61,604 nucleotides of DNA from Candidatus Poribacteria bacterium (GTDB lineage Bacteria > Poribacteria > WGA-4E > WGA-3G): contig JAJEEK010000012.1 of the NCBI GenBank assembly GCA_022821065.1, positions 1-61,604 on the forward strand, read 5' to 3'. The notes below the pieces were generated by a model, which worked only from the letters and a program-made list of their open reading frames with translations, was not told where the DNA came from and did not search any database. How positions within the stretch are numbered: the first letter of the stretch is position 1; each line of letters begins with the position of its first letter. The position numbers and the translations under genes were made by a program. Positions 1-7,409 of the stretch are shown here, piece by piece.

Positions 1-1
1 C

Positions 2-172
2 AATTTCACAGACATTGAAACGATCCCAATAAGGGTGCTACGAGGTGGTGGTTGGAGTGCCACCGAAAAAGGTATCTGCCTCACCAATCGCTTATTGCTT
101 TCACCGACAAACACAATCTACGATTACGGTTTTCGTTGTGCGCAGTCAACGTCAGCAACGACTACCCAATAG
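2..172 (+). CDS. C-terminal end of an FGE-fold (SUMF1-like) protein, cut by the window edge
   Basis: An open frame enters from the left edge and stops at TAG 170-172. Its translation contains VLRGGGW, then GICLTNR, then YDYGFRCAQS. This is the typical last strand set of the formylglycine-generating-enzyme (FGE-sulfatase) fold: RGGSW, then NR, then GFR. The tail closely resembles the complete FGE-fold lipoprotein at 3395-4393. Only about 56 residues are present, so signal peptide, domain order and function cannot be judged. There is one cysteine near the place where FGE enzymes carry their catalytic cysteines, but the short alignment is not enough to call it active. Many members of this fold are not sulfatase-modifying enzymes. 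Confidence 0.8.
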   Translation, partial: NFTDIETIPIRVLRGGGWSATEKGICLTNRLLLSPTNTIYDYGFRCAQSTSATTTQ

Positions 173-319
173 CAACAAGACGCGCCATAGGGGTCGGCTT
201 CTTCGGCAGCAATACCACAGTGCTGCCACACAGAAAGTACATAAGAGCCGGACAAGCTCCAGATTAATTTCCGCTGCATAAAGGAGATTGGTTGTGAGGT
301 TCTTACTATATTTTTTCTG

Positions 320-1954
320 TTAAAAACCCGTTTTTCGGAGCGGTTCGGTCTGCAACCAACTGATGACGTTAATAATCTCGTCCTGCCGTCCTTGGAGCAT
401 CACCTCGATGAGTGCCGGTTGTTCGGCAGCGACTGCCTCGCGTAAAGTGTCCTTAAAATCCGCCAAATCCTCTACGCGTCTGGCATAAGCACCGAAAGAT
501 TTTGCGAATTCGACGAAATCGGGGTTGAGCAGGTCGGTATCAATCGTTCGCCCCTCACATCCCTTCAATTGAGACCCTTTAATCGCAGACAGCGCACCGT
601 CGTTCACCACAACCGCCACGACATTGATACCGTATTTCATGGCGGTCGCCATCTCCACCGCACCCATCAAAAACCCACCATCGCCACTAAAACAGATAAC
701 CGGTCGATCGGGATGTGCGGCTTTCGCGCCAATCGCGGCGGGATACGCGTGTCCTAACGCCACACCGATATTCGGATAGAGGAAAGTTCTCGGATCGTAG
801 ACACGGAATTCAGCGAAAGAGGCGTAACCGAGTGCATGGACATCAATCGCATAGATTGCGTCGCGTGGGAGCACGTCTTGGAACTCATGAATGACCGGCA
901 ATGACGGCTGCGCATCAAACTGTTTCCGAAGTTCTGCGAGCGTTTCATCCCATGCATTTTGAGCAGGAACAACATCTTCAATAAGTGCTTGCAAGGTCAA
1001 TTTCATATCACCCACCACGCCGACATCACACGGATATTCGAGTCCGATCTCGTCCGGGTCTTCATCGATTTGGATGAACGGTTGTGGCAGTTCCAGACTC
1101 CAATTTCGGGAATCAATAGAGGTAAAACGCGGTCCGATGCCGATTAAACAGTCGCTCCGTTCGAGTGCCTCGCGTCCGAGGTAACCGTAGCAAATTTGTA
1201 ATGCCAGCGGATGATCTTCTGATAACACGCCTTTCCCATTGCGGGTAACAATCACGGGTGCGTTCAATTTTTCGGCGAGGAGACGTAACTCGTTTCGAGC
1301 GTTTGCGTGATAAACAGCAGAACCAGCAAAGATAAGGGGCATCTTCGCGTTGCGGATGGTCTCAATAGCAGTACTGAGATCTGCATCGTCGGGTGGCGAC
1401 AATTCGGCACGTTCCACGCGGGGCGGGATTCGGACATCGCCTTCTCCTGTGACAACATCCATCGGGAACTCCAGCACTGTCGGCCCCGGTCTCCCGTTCC
1501 GCATCGCTTTGAAAGCGTTTTCGACAACGACAGGAACCTCGGCGACAGTATGGGCAATAGCACAGTATTTGGTAATCGACGCAAAGAACTGCATCTGATC
1601 CAACCCGTGAAACATCTTGCTCGGATGCTTACTATAGAGACTGGAATCGCTCTGTCCGGTGATGAGCAGTACAGGGGCACAATCGGTGAACGCCTCCAAA
1701 ATTCCGGTCGATGCGTTACTCGCACCCGGTCCCGGTACAGTAATAGCAACCCCGACTTCTCCTGTTGCGCGAGCGAAACCGTCCGCCATCTGTGTCGCAG
1801 CGTACTCATGCCGAACAAGGTAGTGATCGATTGCCCCTTTGCCCCGTCGTAGCAGCGCATCGTAAATCTGGATGTTTTGGGTGCCAGGCATTCCGAATAC
1901 CGCTGAGACACCCTGTGCTTTCAAGCATTCGATGAGAATATCTCCACCTTTCAC
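320..1954 (-). CDS. Thiamine-diphosphate-dependent enzyme, acetolactate-synthase-like large subunit family
   Basis: The 544-residue protein has the three-domain layout of the acetolactate synthase/benzoylformate decarboxylase superfamily. The N-terminal pyrimidine-binding domain has the activating glutamate in RHEYAA (E50). A central domain follows, then a C-terminal diphosphate-binding domain with GDGGF (424-428) and ND (451-452), the GDG-x25-ND magnesium/TPP motif. Substrate cannot be fixed: acetolactate synthase, glyoxylate carboligase and sulfoacetaldehyde acetyltransferase share this layout. No small regulatory subunit or other ilv gene is adjacent, which argues against a housekeeping IlvB. 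The start is GTG at 1954, preceded by AAAGGAG at good spacing. It sits 3 bp after the stop of a possible 44-residue ORF upstream, so the two could be translationally coupled. Confidence 0.88.
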   Translation of the reverse strand: MKGGDILIECLKAQGVSAVFGMPGTQNIQIYDALLRRGKGAIDHYLVRHEYAATQMADGFARATGEVGVAITVPGPGASNASTGILEAFTDCAPVLLITGQSDSSLYSKHPSKMFHGLDQMQFFASITKYCAIAHTVAEVPVVVENAFKAMRNGRPGPTVLEFPMDVVTGEGDVRIPPRVERAELSPPDDADLSTAIETIRNAKMPLIFAGSAVYHANARNELRLLAEKLNAPVIVTRNGKGVLSEDHPLALQICYGYLGREALERSDCLIGIGPRFTSIDSRNWSLELPQPFIQIDEDPDEIGLEYPCDVGVVGDMKLTLQALIEDVVPAQNAWDETLAELRKQFDAQPSLPVIHEFQDVLPRDAIYAIDVHALGYASFAEFRVYDPRTFLYPNIGVALGHAYPAAIGAKAAHPDRPVICFSGDGGFLMGAVEMATAMKYGINVVAVVVNDGALSAIKGSQLKGCEGRTIDTDLLNPDFVEFAKSFGAYARRVEDLADFKDTLREAVAAEQPALIEVMLQGRQDEIINVISWLQTEPLRKTGF

Positions 1955-1957
1955 GTG

Positions 1958-2092
1958 TCAGTCTCCTTTGTGTTCCTTGAGAAAATTTTCTAACCACGCA
2001 TCGGGGTCATACCCGAGTCGGCGTAGTGATTGACAGCCAATGCGTTTCAGAAAATTGGGGATGAGATTAAAAAGCCTAAGTCGCCAATTCAT
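1958..2092 (-). CDS. Possible small protein (44 aa) just upstream of the TPP enzyme
   Basis: ATG at 2092 opens a 44-codon frame that ends in TGA at 1958, three bases before the GTG of the TPP enzyme. The peptide starts MNWRLRLFNLIPNF and ends NFLKEHKGD. It is basic and amphipathic in its first half and has no recognisable domain. The ribosome site of the next gene lies inside its last codons, which is typical of coupled genes. Its own ribosome-binding site is weak, so it may be a leader peptide or chance. I do not recognise a family. Confidence 0.4.
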   Translation of the reverse strand: MNWRLRLFNLIPNFLKRIGCQSLRRLGYDPDAWLENFLKEHKGD

Positions 2093-2125
2093 AATTAGTG
2101 AAGAAATCGGGATTCCAAATCCCTC

Positions 2126-3253
2126 CTACAAAATAGCGTCACCGGTGTTTTTATTGAAAAAGTGCATCCGTTCTGAAACAAACGAGACATAGAGATATTG
2201 CCCGATCTCTGCTTCAAAGTTAGGCGCAGTGACTGCCTTGAGAATCGTCCGGTCACCTGCTGCATCCGTACCGAGGGTCAGTTCAACGATTGTTTCCGCA
2301 CCAAGAGGCTCAACACTATAGACTTCAGCCCGAAAACCGTTTTGAATAGACTGATGACTCACAATAACATCTTCAGCATGCGTTCCGAAAACTGTCTCAT
2401 CATCTGCAGCACGCGCCTTGAGTGCTTTGACAATTCGCGCATCTTCGATTGTTACTGTATTGTCGTTTCCGGTGGCGTCTGCCAATGTCAGCTGAAGTTG
2501 TCCATTGGTACTAGAGACATCGCACGGGATGCAATTCATGCTCGGATTGCCGATGAAACCTGCGACAAATAGGTTCACCGGGTGGTTATAGATGTCTGAA
2601 GGTGTCCCTAACTGCTGGATTCTCCCTGCTTCAAGGACGGCGATCCGATCCGCCATCGACATCGCCTCAATCTGGTCGTGTGTTACATAGAAGGTGGTTG
2701 TACCGAGTTCACGTTGCCGCCAACGGATTTCGGCGCGCATCTCCGTCCGCAGTTTCGCATCCAGATTCGATATCGGTTCGTCCATCAGAAAAACTTGCGG
2801 ACGGCGCACCATTGCGCGACCAAGTCCGACGCGCTGCGTTTCGCCACCACTCAACTGATTCGGGGTCCGCATGAGCAGGTGTTCGATATGGAGCATCTGG
2901 GCAATATCTCTGACGCGCCGATCGATTTCTTCGGCAGAGAGCCGTCTCGGATGTAACGGGAACGCCATGTTCTCATAAACGCTCAGATGTGGGTAGAGAA
3001 TATGCGACTGAAAGACGAAAGCGACATCCCGTTCTGCAGGCGTTTTTTCATTGACGCTGACACCGTCCAGATAGATTGTCCCGTCTTCCGGTTTGTCCAA
3101 GCCAGCGATACAGCGGAGCGTCGTCGTTTTTCCGGCACCGGTCTGTCCGAGAAGCACGAAGAATTCTTCATCCCGGATATCAAGCGTAATGTCATCAAGT
3201 GCGATGAGGTCGCCGAAGCGTTTTGTAATGTTTTCGAGTTTTACTGTTGCCAT
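2126..3253 (-). CDS. ABC transporter ATP-binding protein, MalK/UgpC/PotA type
   Basis: A 375-residue cytoplasmic ATPase. Walker A is GQTGAGKTT (36-44), the signature is LSGGE rather than LSGGQ (134-138), Walker B is VFLMDEP (154-160), and the H-loop is YVTHDQ near 195. The C-terminal third is a TOBE/OB-type regulatory domain, as in the CUT1 sugar, polyamine and ferric-ion importer ATPases. The likely partner is the double-domain permease at 4705-6504, encoded on the opposite strand beyond an FGE-fold lipoprotein gene. That pairing is inferred from proximity and family type only. No substrate-binding protein gene is in the window, so the substrate is unknown. A near-consensus promoter lies upstream at 3289-3317. 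Confidence 0.9.
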   Translation of the reverse strand: MATVKLENITKRFGDLIALDDITLDIRDEEFFVLLGQTGAGKTTTLRCIAGLDKPEDGTIYLDGVSVNEKTPAERDVAFVFQSHILYPHLSVYENMAFPLHPRRLSAEEIDRRVRDIAQMLHIEHLLMRTPNQLSGGETQRVGLGRAMVRRPQVFLMDEPISNLDAKLRTEMRAEIRWRQRELGTTTFYVTHDQIEAMSMADRIAVLEAGRIQQLGTPSDIYNHPVNLFVAGFIGNPSMNCIPCDVSSTNGQLQLTLADATGNDNTVTIEDARIVKALKARAADDETVFGTHAEDVIVSHQSIQNGFRAEVYSVEPLGAETIVELTLGTDAAGDRTILKAVTAPNFEAEIGQYLYVSFVSERMHFFNKNTGDAIL

Positions 3254-3288
3254 ACAATTCTACGATTCTGTGTTGTGAATATTGCTAA

Positions 3289-3317
3289 AGTATAGCACAA
3301 ATAGTGGTCAGGGTCAA
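3289..3317 (-). promoter_or_regulatory. Sigma-70-type promoter for the ABC ATPase gene
   Basis: Read on the minus strand, TTGACC (3317-3312) is followed after exactly 17 bp by TATACT (3294-3289), about 36 bp before the ATG at 3253. Five of six bases match in each hexamer. Confidence 0.7.
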
Positions 3318-3394
3318 CAAGAATTCTCCGATGAAAAAATAATTCGGTAATATTGTGACCTGTGTTATCATACTGCCAGAGGAGGTATTCTCTC

Positions 3395-4393
3395 ATGACA
3401 AAACACCATAACGACTTGAAAATGTCCTTAAAGCGTATTTTGGAAAGGTCTTGCCTCATCATGCTCGTCGGGTGGCTGGCTCTCGCTATCAGCAGTTGCG
3501 AACGAGATGACATAACACTTCCATCGGAAACAACAACATCGTCCCCAAGGGAAAAAATACCGCTCCCAGAAGGAGAAACAACACCACCACCCGCAGAGAA
3601 AGAAACACTACCCCCTGAAGGCATGGTACTGATTCCCGAGGGTGAGTTTCAGATAGGCAGCAACGATGCGGAGGCAGATAACGATGAGCAGCCTATGCGC
3701 ACCGTCTATGTAGATGCGTTCTATATGGACGAAACAGAAGTGACGAACGCGCAATTCAAAGAATTTGTGCTTGAGAACCCGCGTTGGCAGAAGAATCGGA
3801 TTGACGGAAGATTTCACAATGGGCGTTATCTCTGGGACTGGCACGGGAATAACTACCCAAAAGGTAAAGACAAACATCCGGTTGTTAGTGTGAGTTGGTA
3901 TGCGGCGATGGCATACTCCAAGTGGGCAGGTAAACGTTTACCGACCGAGGCGGAATGGGAACGCGCTGCGCGCGGTGGCTTCGTTGGTCAGAAGTATCCG
4001 CACGGGAATACGATTACCGAGCAGGATGCGAACTACGGCAACAATATTAAAGACACCACCGCTGTAGGTAGATACCCTGCGAATGGTTATGGGTTATACG
4101 ATATGGCGGGTAATGTATGGGAATGGTGTTTAGACGACTATGAGAATGATTTCTATTTTACATTTCCGCAGAATGGAGCTGCACGCAATCCGCTCTCAGA
4201 CAACAACAATATTCAGTGGATATTAGATAACTTCACAGAAGTTGATGTTACCGTATCCCGCGTGCTGCGCGGTGGTTCTTGGTTCGATTCCGGGCAGGTC
4301 GTACGGGTTGCTAACCGCAGCAACGGTATACCGACGAACGCGTTCATCGATGACGGTTTTCGTTGTGTGAGGGCTGTAACTGTAACCCCTTAA
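3395..4393 (+). CDS. FGE-fold (SUMF1-like) lipoprotein, probably non-catalytic
   Basis: The ATG at 3395 is chosen because AGGAGGT lies 9 bp upstream. A GTG at 3362 in the same frame would put that site inside the gene. The 332-residue product has a basic N-terminus, a hydrophobic stretch and a lipobox ending ISSC, so it should be a lipid-anchored envelope protein. A proline/threonine-rich linker follows. Then comes the complete FGE-sulfatase fold: GMVLIPEGEFQIGS, DETEVTNAQF, VSWYAAMAYSKWAG, RLPTEAEWERAARGG, YDMAGNVWEWC, VLRGGSWFD and GFRCVRA. In true FGE the segment after RGGS carries the copper-binding cysteine pair (SYMC...C). Here it reads SWFDSGQVV with no cysteine, so formylglycine formation is unlikely. 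Function is unknown, possibly a binding or scaffold role. Confidence 0.9.
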   Translation: MTKHHNDLKMSLKRILERSCLIMLVGWLALAISSCERDDITLPSETTTSSPREKIPLPEGETTPPPAEKETLPPEGMVLIPEGEFQIGSNDAEADNDEQPMRTVYVDAFYMDETEVTNAQFKEFVLENPRWQKNRIDGRFHNGRYLWDWHGNNYPKGKDKHPVVSVSWYAAMAYSKWAGKRLPTEAEWERAARGGFVGQKYPHGNTITEQDANYGNNIKDTTAVGRYPANGYGLYDMAGNVWEWCLDDYENDFYFTFPQNGAARNPLSDNNNIQWILDNFTEVDVTVSRVLRGGSWFDSGQVVRVANRSNGIPTNAFIDDGFRCVRAVTVTP

Positions 4394-4704
4394 CAGACTT
4401 TACCCATAACGAATTGCTTTCTGAATATCTCTGTCAACAACTAAAATCTCCTATGATTAAAATCGCTGATGCGTAAGTCCTATTCATAATTTCCTCAAGA
4501 GTAGCCATAGATATAACCCGAGGTGTGATGGTAAGTTGGTTTATTGCCGAATGCCATCACGCCTCTTTTTCTTCTGGAGAAAAAAATATATGCAATTCGG
4601 CAATGTATAGGGTATAATTATAAAATAACCTACAAACTTACGCTATTGTAAAGCATAGACTTGAATGCAAAACGTTCCGGGCACGTGGACGGTCGGAGAA
4701 AGCG
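4394..4704 (+). other. Intergenic stretch with a repeat end and a terminator-like hairpin
   Basis: This 311-bp gap contains no convincing gene. It carries a lone tgcgtaagtcct at about 4468-4479, matching the right end of the dispersed 120-bp element described below. It also holds a hairpin at 4520-4565 followed by T residues, and a TATAAT at about 4614-4619 with no good -35 box at normal spacing. Confidence 0.5.
4520..4570 (+). terminator. Possible rho-independent terminator
   Basis: Arms gaggtgtgatgg (4520-4531) and ccatcacgcctc (4554-4565) pair with one G-U-type mismatch around a loop of 22 bases. Five T residues follow at 4566-4570. It lies about 130 bp after the FGE-fold lipoprotein gene; the long loop lowers confidence. 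Confidence 0.5.
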
Positions 4705-6504
4705 ATGCTGAATCAGTCGAAGACAGAAGTGAACCTCTACACAAATCTGTCTTTCATGGAAAAACTTAAAAGAAGATACGATTTAACACCATCAATCACG
4801 CTTATCTTTGGATTAACAACGCTCTTCTTTGTGGTCTTTCTTATATACCCCCTCCTTTATGTCTTCAAAGAAGCGTTCTGGATTGAAAATAAATTTACAC
4901 TCGCATACTTTAAGTTGATGGTGACCGATCCGAATATCCGCGAACTCGTTATCAACAGTTTCAATATCGGTATAATGGTCACGATCGTAACGAGCATCAT
5001 CAGCCTCCCGCTCGCCTATTTCCTGACGCGCTTCCGATACCCGGGGCGCAATATGTTACGCTCTGTCATCCTAATCCCTATGATTATGCCGCCCTTTGTC
5101 GGTGCGATCGGCATGCAGAAGTTATTCGGATTATACGGAAGCATCAACATGTTTCTCGTGAAACTCGGATTGATTGATATGACTGGAACTATTGACTGGT
5201 TCCGTGGCGGTTTCTGGGGTGTGGTCATGCTTTCAACGCTGCACTTGTATCCGATAATGTACCTCAACATCGTCGCGGCACTCGCAAACGTTGATCCGAG
5301 TCTGGAAGAAGCCGCGGAGAATATGGGCGCATCGCGCTTCCAAGTCTTCCGCCAGATAACGCTCCCATTGATGATGCCGGGCTACTTCGCCGGTGCAATC
5401 CTCGTCTTTATTTGGGCGTTTACCGATCTCGGAACGCCGCTGATGTTTAATTATAATGACGTTGTAGCGGTACGAATCTTCCGACAAGTAACTGAGGCGA
5501 ACACCAATCCGATGGGATATGCGCTCGTCGTCCTAATCATCGTCCTAACAGCACTCGCTTTTTATGTTTCTAAACGCTGGACAGGAAGCAAACACTACGA
5601 GATGCTCGGCAGAGGACACGTGACTTCACGCGAAACGGACGCAAAATGGGGCACGCGTAGCATTATCTATATCTTCATCGGCGGGTTGACGTTTATGGCA
5701 CTCTTACCACATATTAGCGTCATCCTCGTCTCTTTAACACCAGATGCGAGCCAGTGGCAGTTGAGCGTTTTACCCAAATCGTGGACTTTCGCACACTATA
5801 TCGAGACCTTCACGCATGAGGACACACTACCGAGTATCCTCAACAGTCTTAAATATAGCATTTTCAGCACCTTATTAGCACTCTTAATCGGTGTTGTGGT
5901 ATCTTATCTATTAACCCGTAAACGTCTCCCGTTCCAAAATTTGTTGGATGCTATTGCGATGTTGCCGTTAGCGTTGCCCGGGGTCGCCATCGCGTTCGGG
6001 TATATGGGCAGCTTCGCCGATACGACACTCTTGCTGCGATATTTCCCGGATGGGTTGGTCGCTGTCATAGACCCCCGAAAGAATCCGACGTTTCTTTTAA
6101 TTATCAGTTACGCCGTACGAAGATTGCCGTATATGTTGCGGTCTATCTACGCCGGACTCCAGCAGACCAGCGTAACGTACGAAGAAGCATCACAAAACAT
6201 GGGCGCGACACCGCTTCGGACACTGTATAAGATTACGTTACCTTTGGTTATCGCGAATATCCTCGCCGGTGCGATCCTTGTTTTCTCGTTCTCTATGTTA
6301 GAGGTCAGCGACAGCCTCATCTTAGCAATGCAGGATAAGTACTATCCGATCACAAAAGCGATCTGGGCACTCTCGCAACGTCCCGACCACGGGCCCTACA
6401 CAGCAAGCGCGTTAGGTGTCGTAGGGATGTTAATCCTGATTGCGTGTCTCCTCGGTGCCGGACGCGTACTCGGTGGAAAATTAGGCGAAATCTTCCGGAT
6501 TTAG
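4705..6504 (+). CDS. ABC transporter permease with two fused membrane domains (FbpB-like)
   Basis: A 599-residue inner-membrane protein with about twelve hydrophobic segments in two halves. Each half has the cytoplasmic EAA loop that docks on the ATPase: EEAAENMGAS at about 201-210 and EEASQNMGAT at about 493-502. Two tandem BPD_transp_1 domains in one chain are typical of ferric-iron (FbpB/SfuB) and some thiamine or 2-aminoethylphosphonate importers. The solute-binding protein is not nearby, so the ligand is open. The ATPase at 2126-3253 is the obvious partner. The ATG at 4705 has GGAG at about 10 bp. An in-frame ATG at 4756 would also keep all membrane segments. Confidence 0.88.
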   Translation: MLNQSKTEVNLYTNLSFMEKLKRRYDLTPSITLIFGLTTLFFVVFLIYPLLYVFKEAFWIENKFTLAYFKLMVTDPNIRELVINSFNIGIMVTIVTSIISLPLAYFLTRFRYPGRNMLRSVILIPMIMPPFVGAIGMQKLFGLYGSINMFLVKLGLIDMTGTIDWFRGGFWGVVMLSTLHLYPIMYLNIVAALANVDPSLEEAAENMGASRFQVFRQITLPLMMPGYFAGAILVFIWAFTDLGTPLMFNYNDVVAVRIFRQVTEANTNPMGYALVVLIIVLTALAFYVSKRWTGSKHYEMLGRGHVTSRETDAKWGTRSIIYIFIGGLTFMALLPHISVILVSLTPDASQWQLSVLPKSWTFAHYIETFTHEDTLPSILNSLKYSIFSTLLALLIGVVVSYLLTRKRLPFQNLLDAIAMLPLALPGVAIAFGYMGSFADTTLLLRYFPDGLVAVIDPRKNPTFLLIISYAVRRLPYMLRSIYAGLQQTSVTYEEASQNMGATPLRTLYKITLPLVIANILAGAILVFSFSMLEVSDSLILAMQDKYYPITKAIWALSQRPDHGPYTASALGVVGMLILIACLLGAGRVLGGKLGEIFRI

Positions 6505-6534
6505 CGATATTGACGAGAACAATACTGTTCACTT

Positions 6535-6654
6535 AGGACTTACGCATGCGGCTCTTTATGTACCACAAATTGTTAGTTTGTGACACAAAAACACTGTGTT
6601 TTCCGAAAAATTTCACCTAACAGAACCACCTACAGTCAAAATTGCGTAAGTCCT
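6535..6654. repeat. Dispersed palindromic element, copy 1
   Basis: 120 bp bounded by perfect 12-bp inverted ends, aggacttacgca (6535-6546) and tgcgtaagtcct (6643-6654). Inside is a hairpin built on acaaattgttagtttgt. It lies between the permease gene and gmhA. Other copies are at 16031, 23907, 28529, 33495 and 58551. Confidence 0.9.
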
Positions 6655-6729
6655 GATAGTATCAAATGACCTTATGATAGCTGGGATGCTGATGTTTATT
6701 AGCTTTATTGTTTTGAGGGACAAGAAACT

Positions 6730-7320
6730 ATGGATATTTTGAATAGCATTCGCGATGCGTTGTTAGATGCACAAGACGTACTCCATCGGTTCGTCCAAAA
6801 CCCTGAAAATATCGCAACCATCGCGCAGACAGCAGAGATGATGCAAGACGTGTTTGAGCGTCAAGGCAAAATCTTCACATGCGGGAACGGCGGCAGTTTG
6901 TGCGATGCCGTACATTTCGCCGAAGAATGCACCGGAAAGTTTCGAGACGCACGAAAACCATTACCGGCAATCGCACTCAGCGATGCTGGACACATTACTT
7001 GCACCGCAAACGATTTCGGATTCGCAGAGGTCTTCGCACGTCCACTATCGGCACTCGGTCATCCCGGGGACCTGCTCGTAGCAATCTCAACCAGCGGGAA
7101 TTCCGAAAATGTTGTGCGTGCAGCAGAAGCCGCAAAATCGCGCGGGATGCAGGTCTTCGGGCTGCTCGGTGGTGATGGCGGATGCCTTAAACAATACTGC
7201 GACATCTGCCTGATCGCACCCGGCGACACGGCTGACCGTATCCAAGAAATCCATATCAAAGTATTGCACATTCTGATTGAAAACGTCGAACGCTTGATGT
7301 TCCCAGAGAATTATAGATAG
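6730..7320 (+). CDS. gmhA: Phosphoheptose isomerase-like SIS-domain protein
   Basis: A 196-residue SIS-domain protein. It has CGNGGSLCDAVHFAEE near residue 56, the sugar-phosphate loop ISTSGNSENV near 118-127, and a C-terminal helix with EIHIKVLHILIE carrying the conserved Glu/His pair. This pattern fits GmhA, which converts sedoheptulose 7-phosphate to D-glycero-D-manno-heptose 7-phosphate, the first step towards ADP-heptose for lipopolysaccharide core. No hldE, gmhB or other core genes are nearby, so a DiaA-like role (SIS protein without isomerase activity) cannot be excluded. The insertion of a dispersed repeat directly upstream suggests it is transcribed separately from the permease gene. 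Confidence 0.85.
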   Translation: MDILNSIRDALLDAQDVLHRFVQNPENIATIAQTAEMMQDVFERQGKIFTCGNGGSLCDAVHFAEECTGKFRDARKPLPAIALSDAGHITCTANDFGFAEVFARPLSALGHPGDLLVAISTSGNSENVVRAAEAAKSRGMQVFGLLGGDGGCLKQYCDICLIAPGDTADRIQEIHIKVLHILIENVERLMFPENYR

Positions 7321-7409
7321 CCACCTTTTACTGCATTTGAAAATTAACAGTGGATTTTCAGGAAGCGATGTGATAAGATAAATTGCTGAGAACTTTTGAG
7401 GAGGCGACA

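Noticed and set aside
1264..1911. A 215-codon open frame inside the TPP enzyme gene on the same strand
   Set aside because: It is a frame shadow of a gene with clear family motifs; the translation is Arg/Ser/Leu-rich and has no domain.
3362..3394. Upstream GTG start for the FGE-fold lipoprotein
   Set aside because: It would place the strong AGGAGGT ribosome site inside the gene and spoil the signal peptide.
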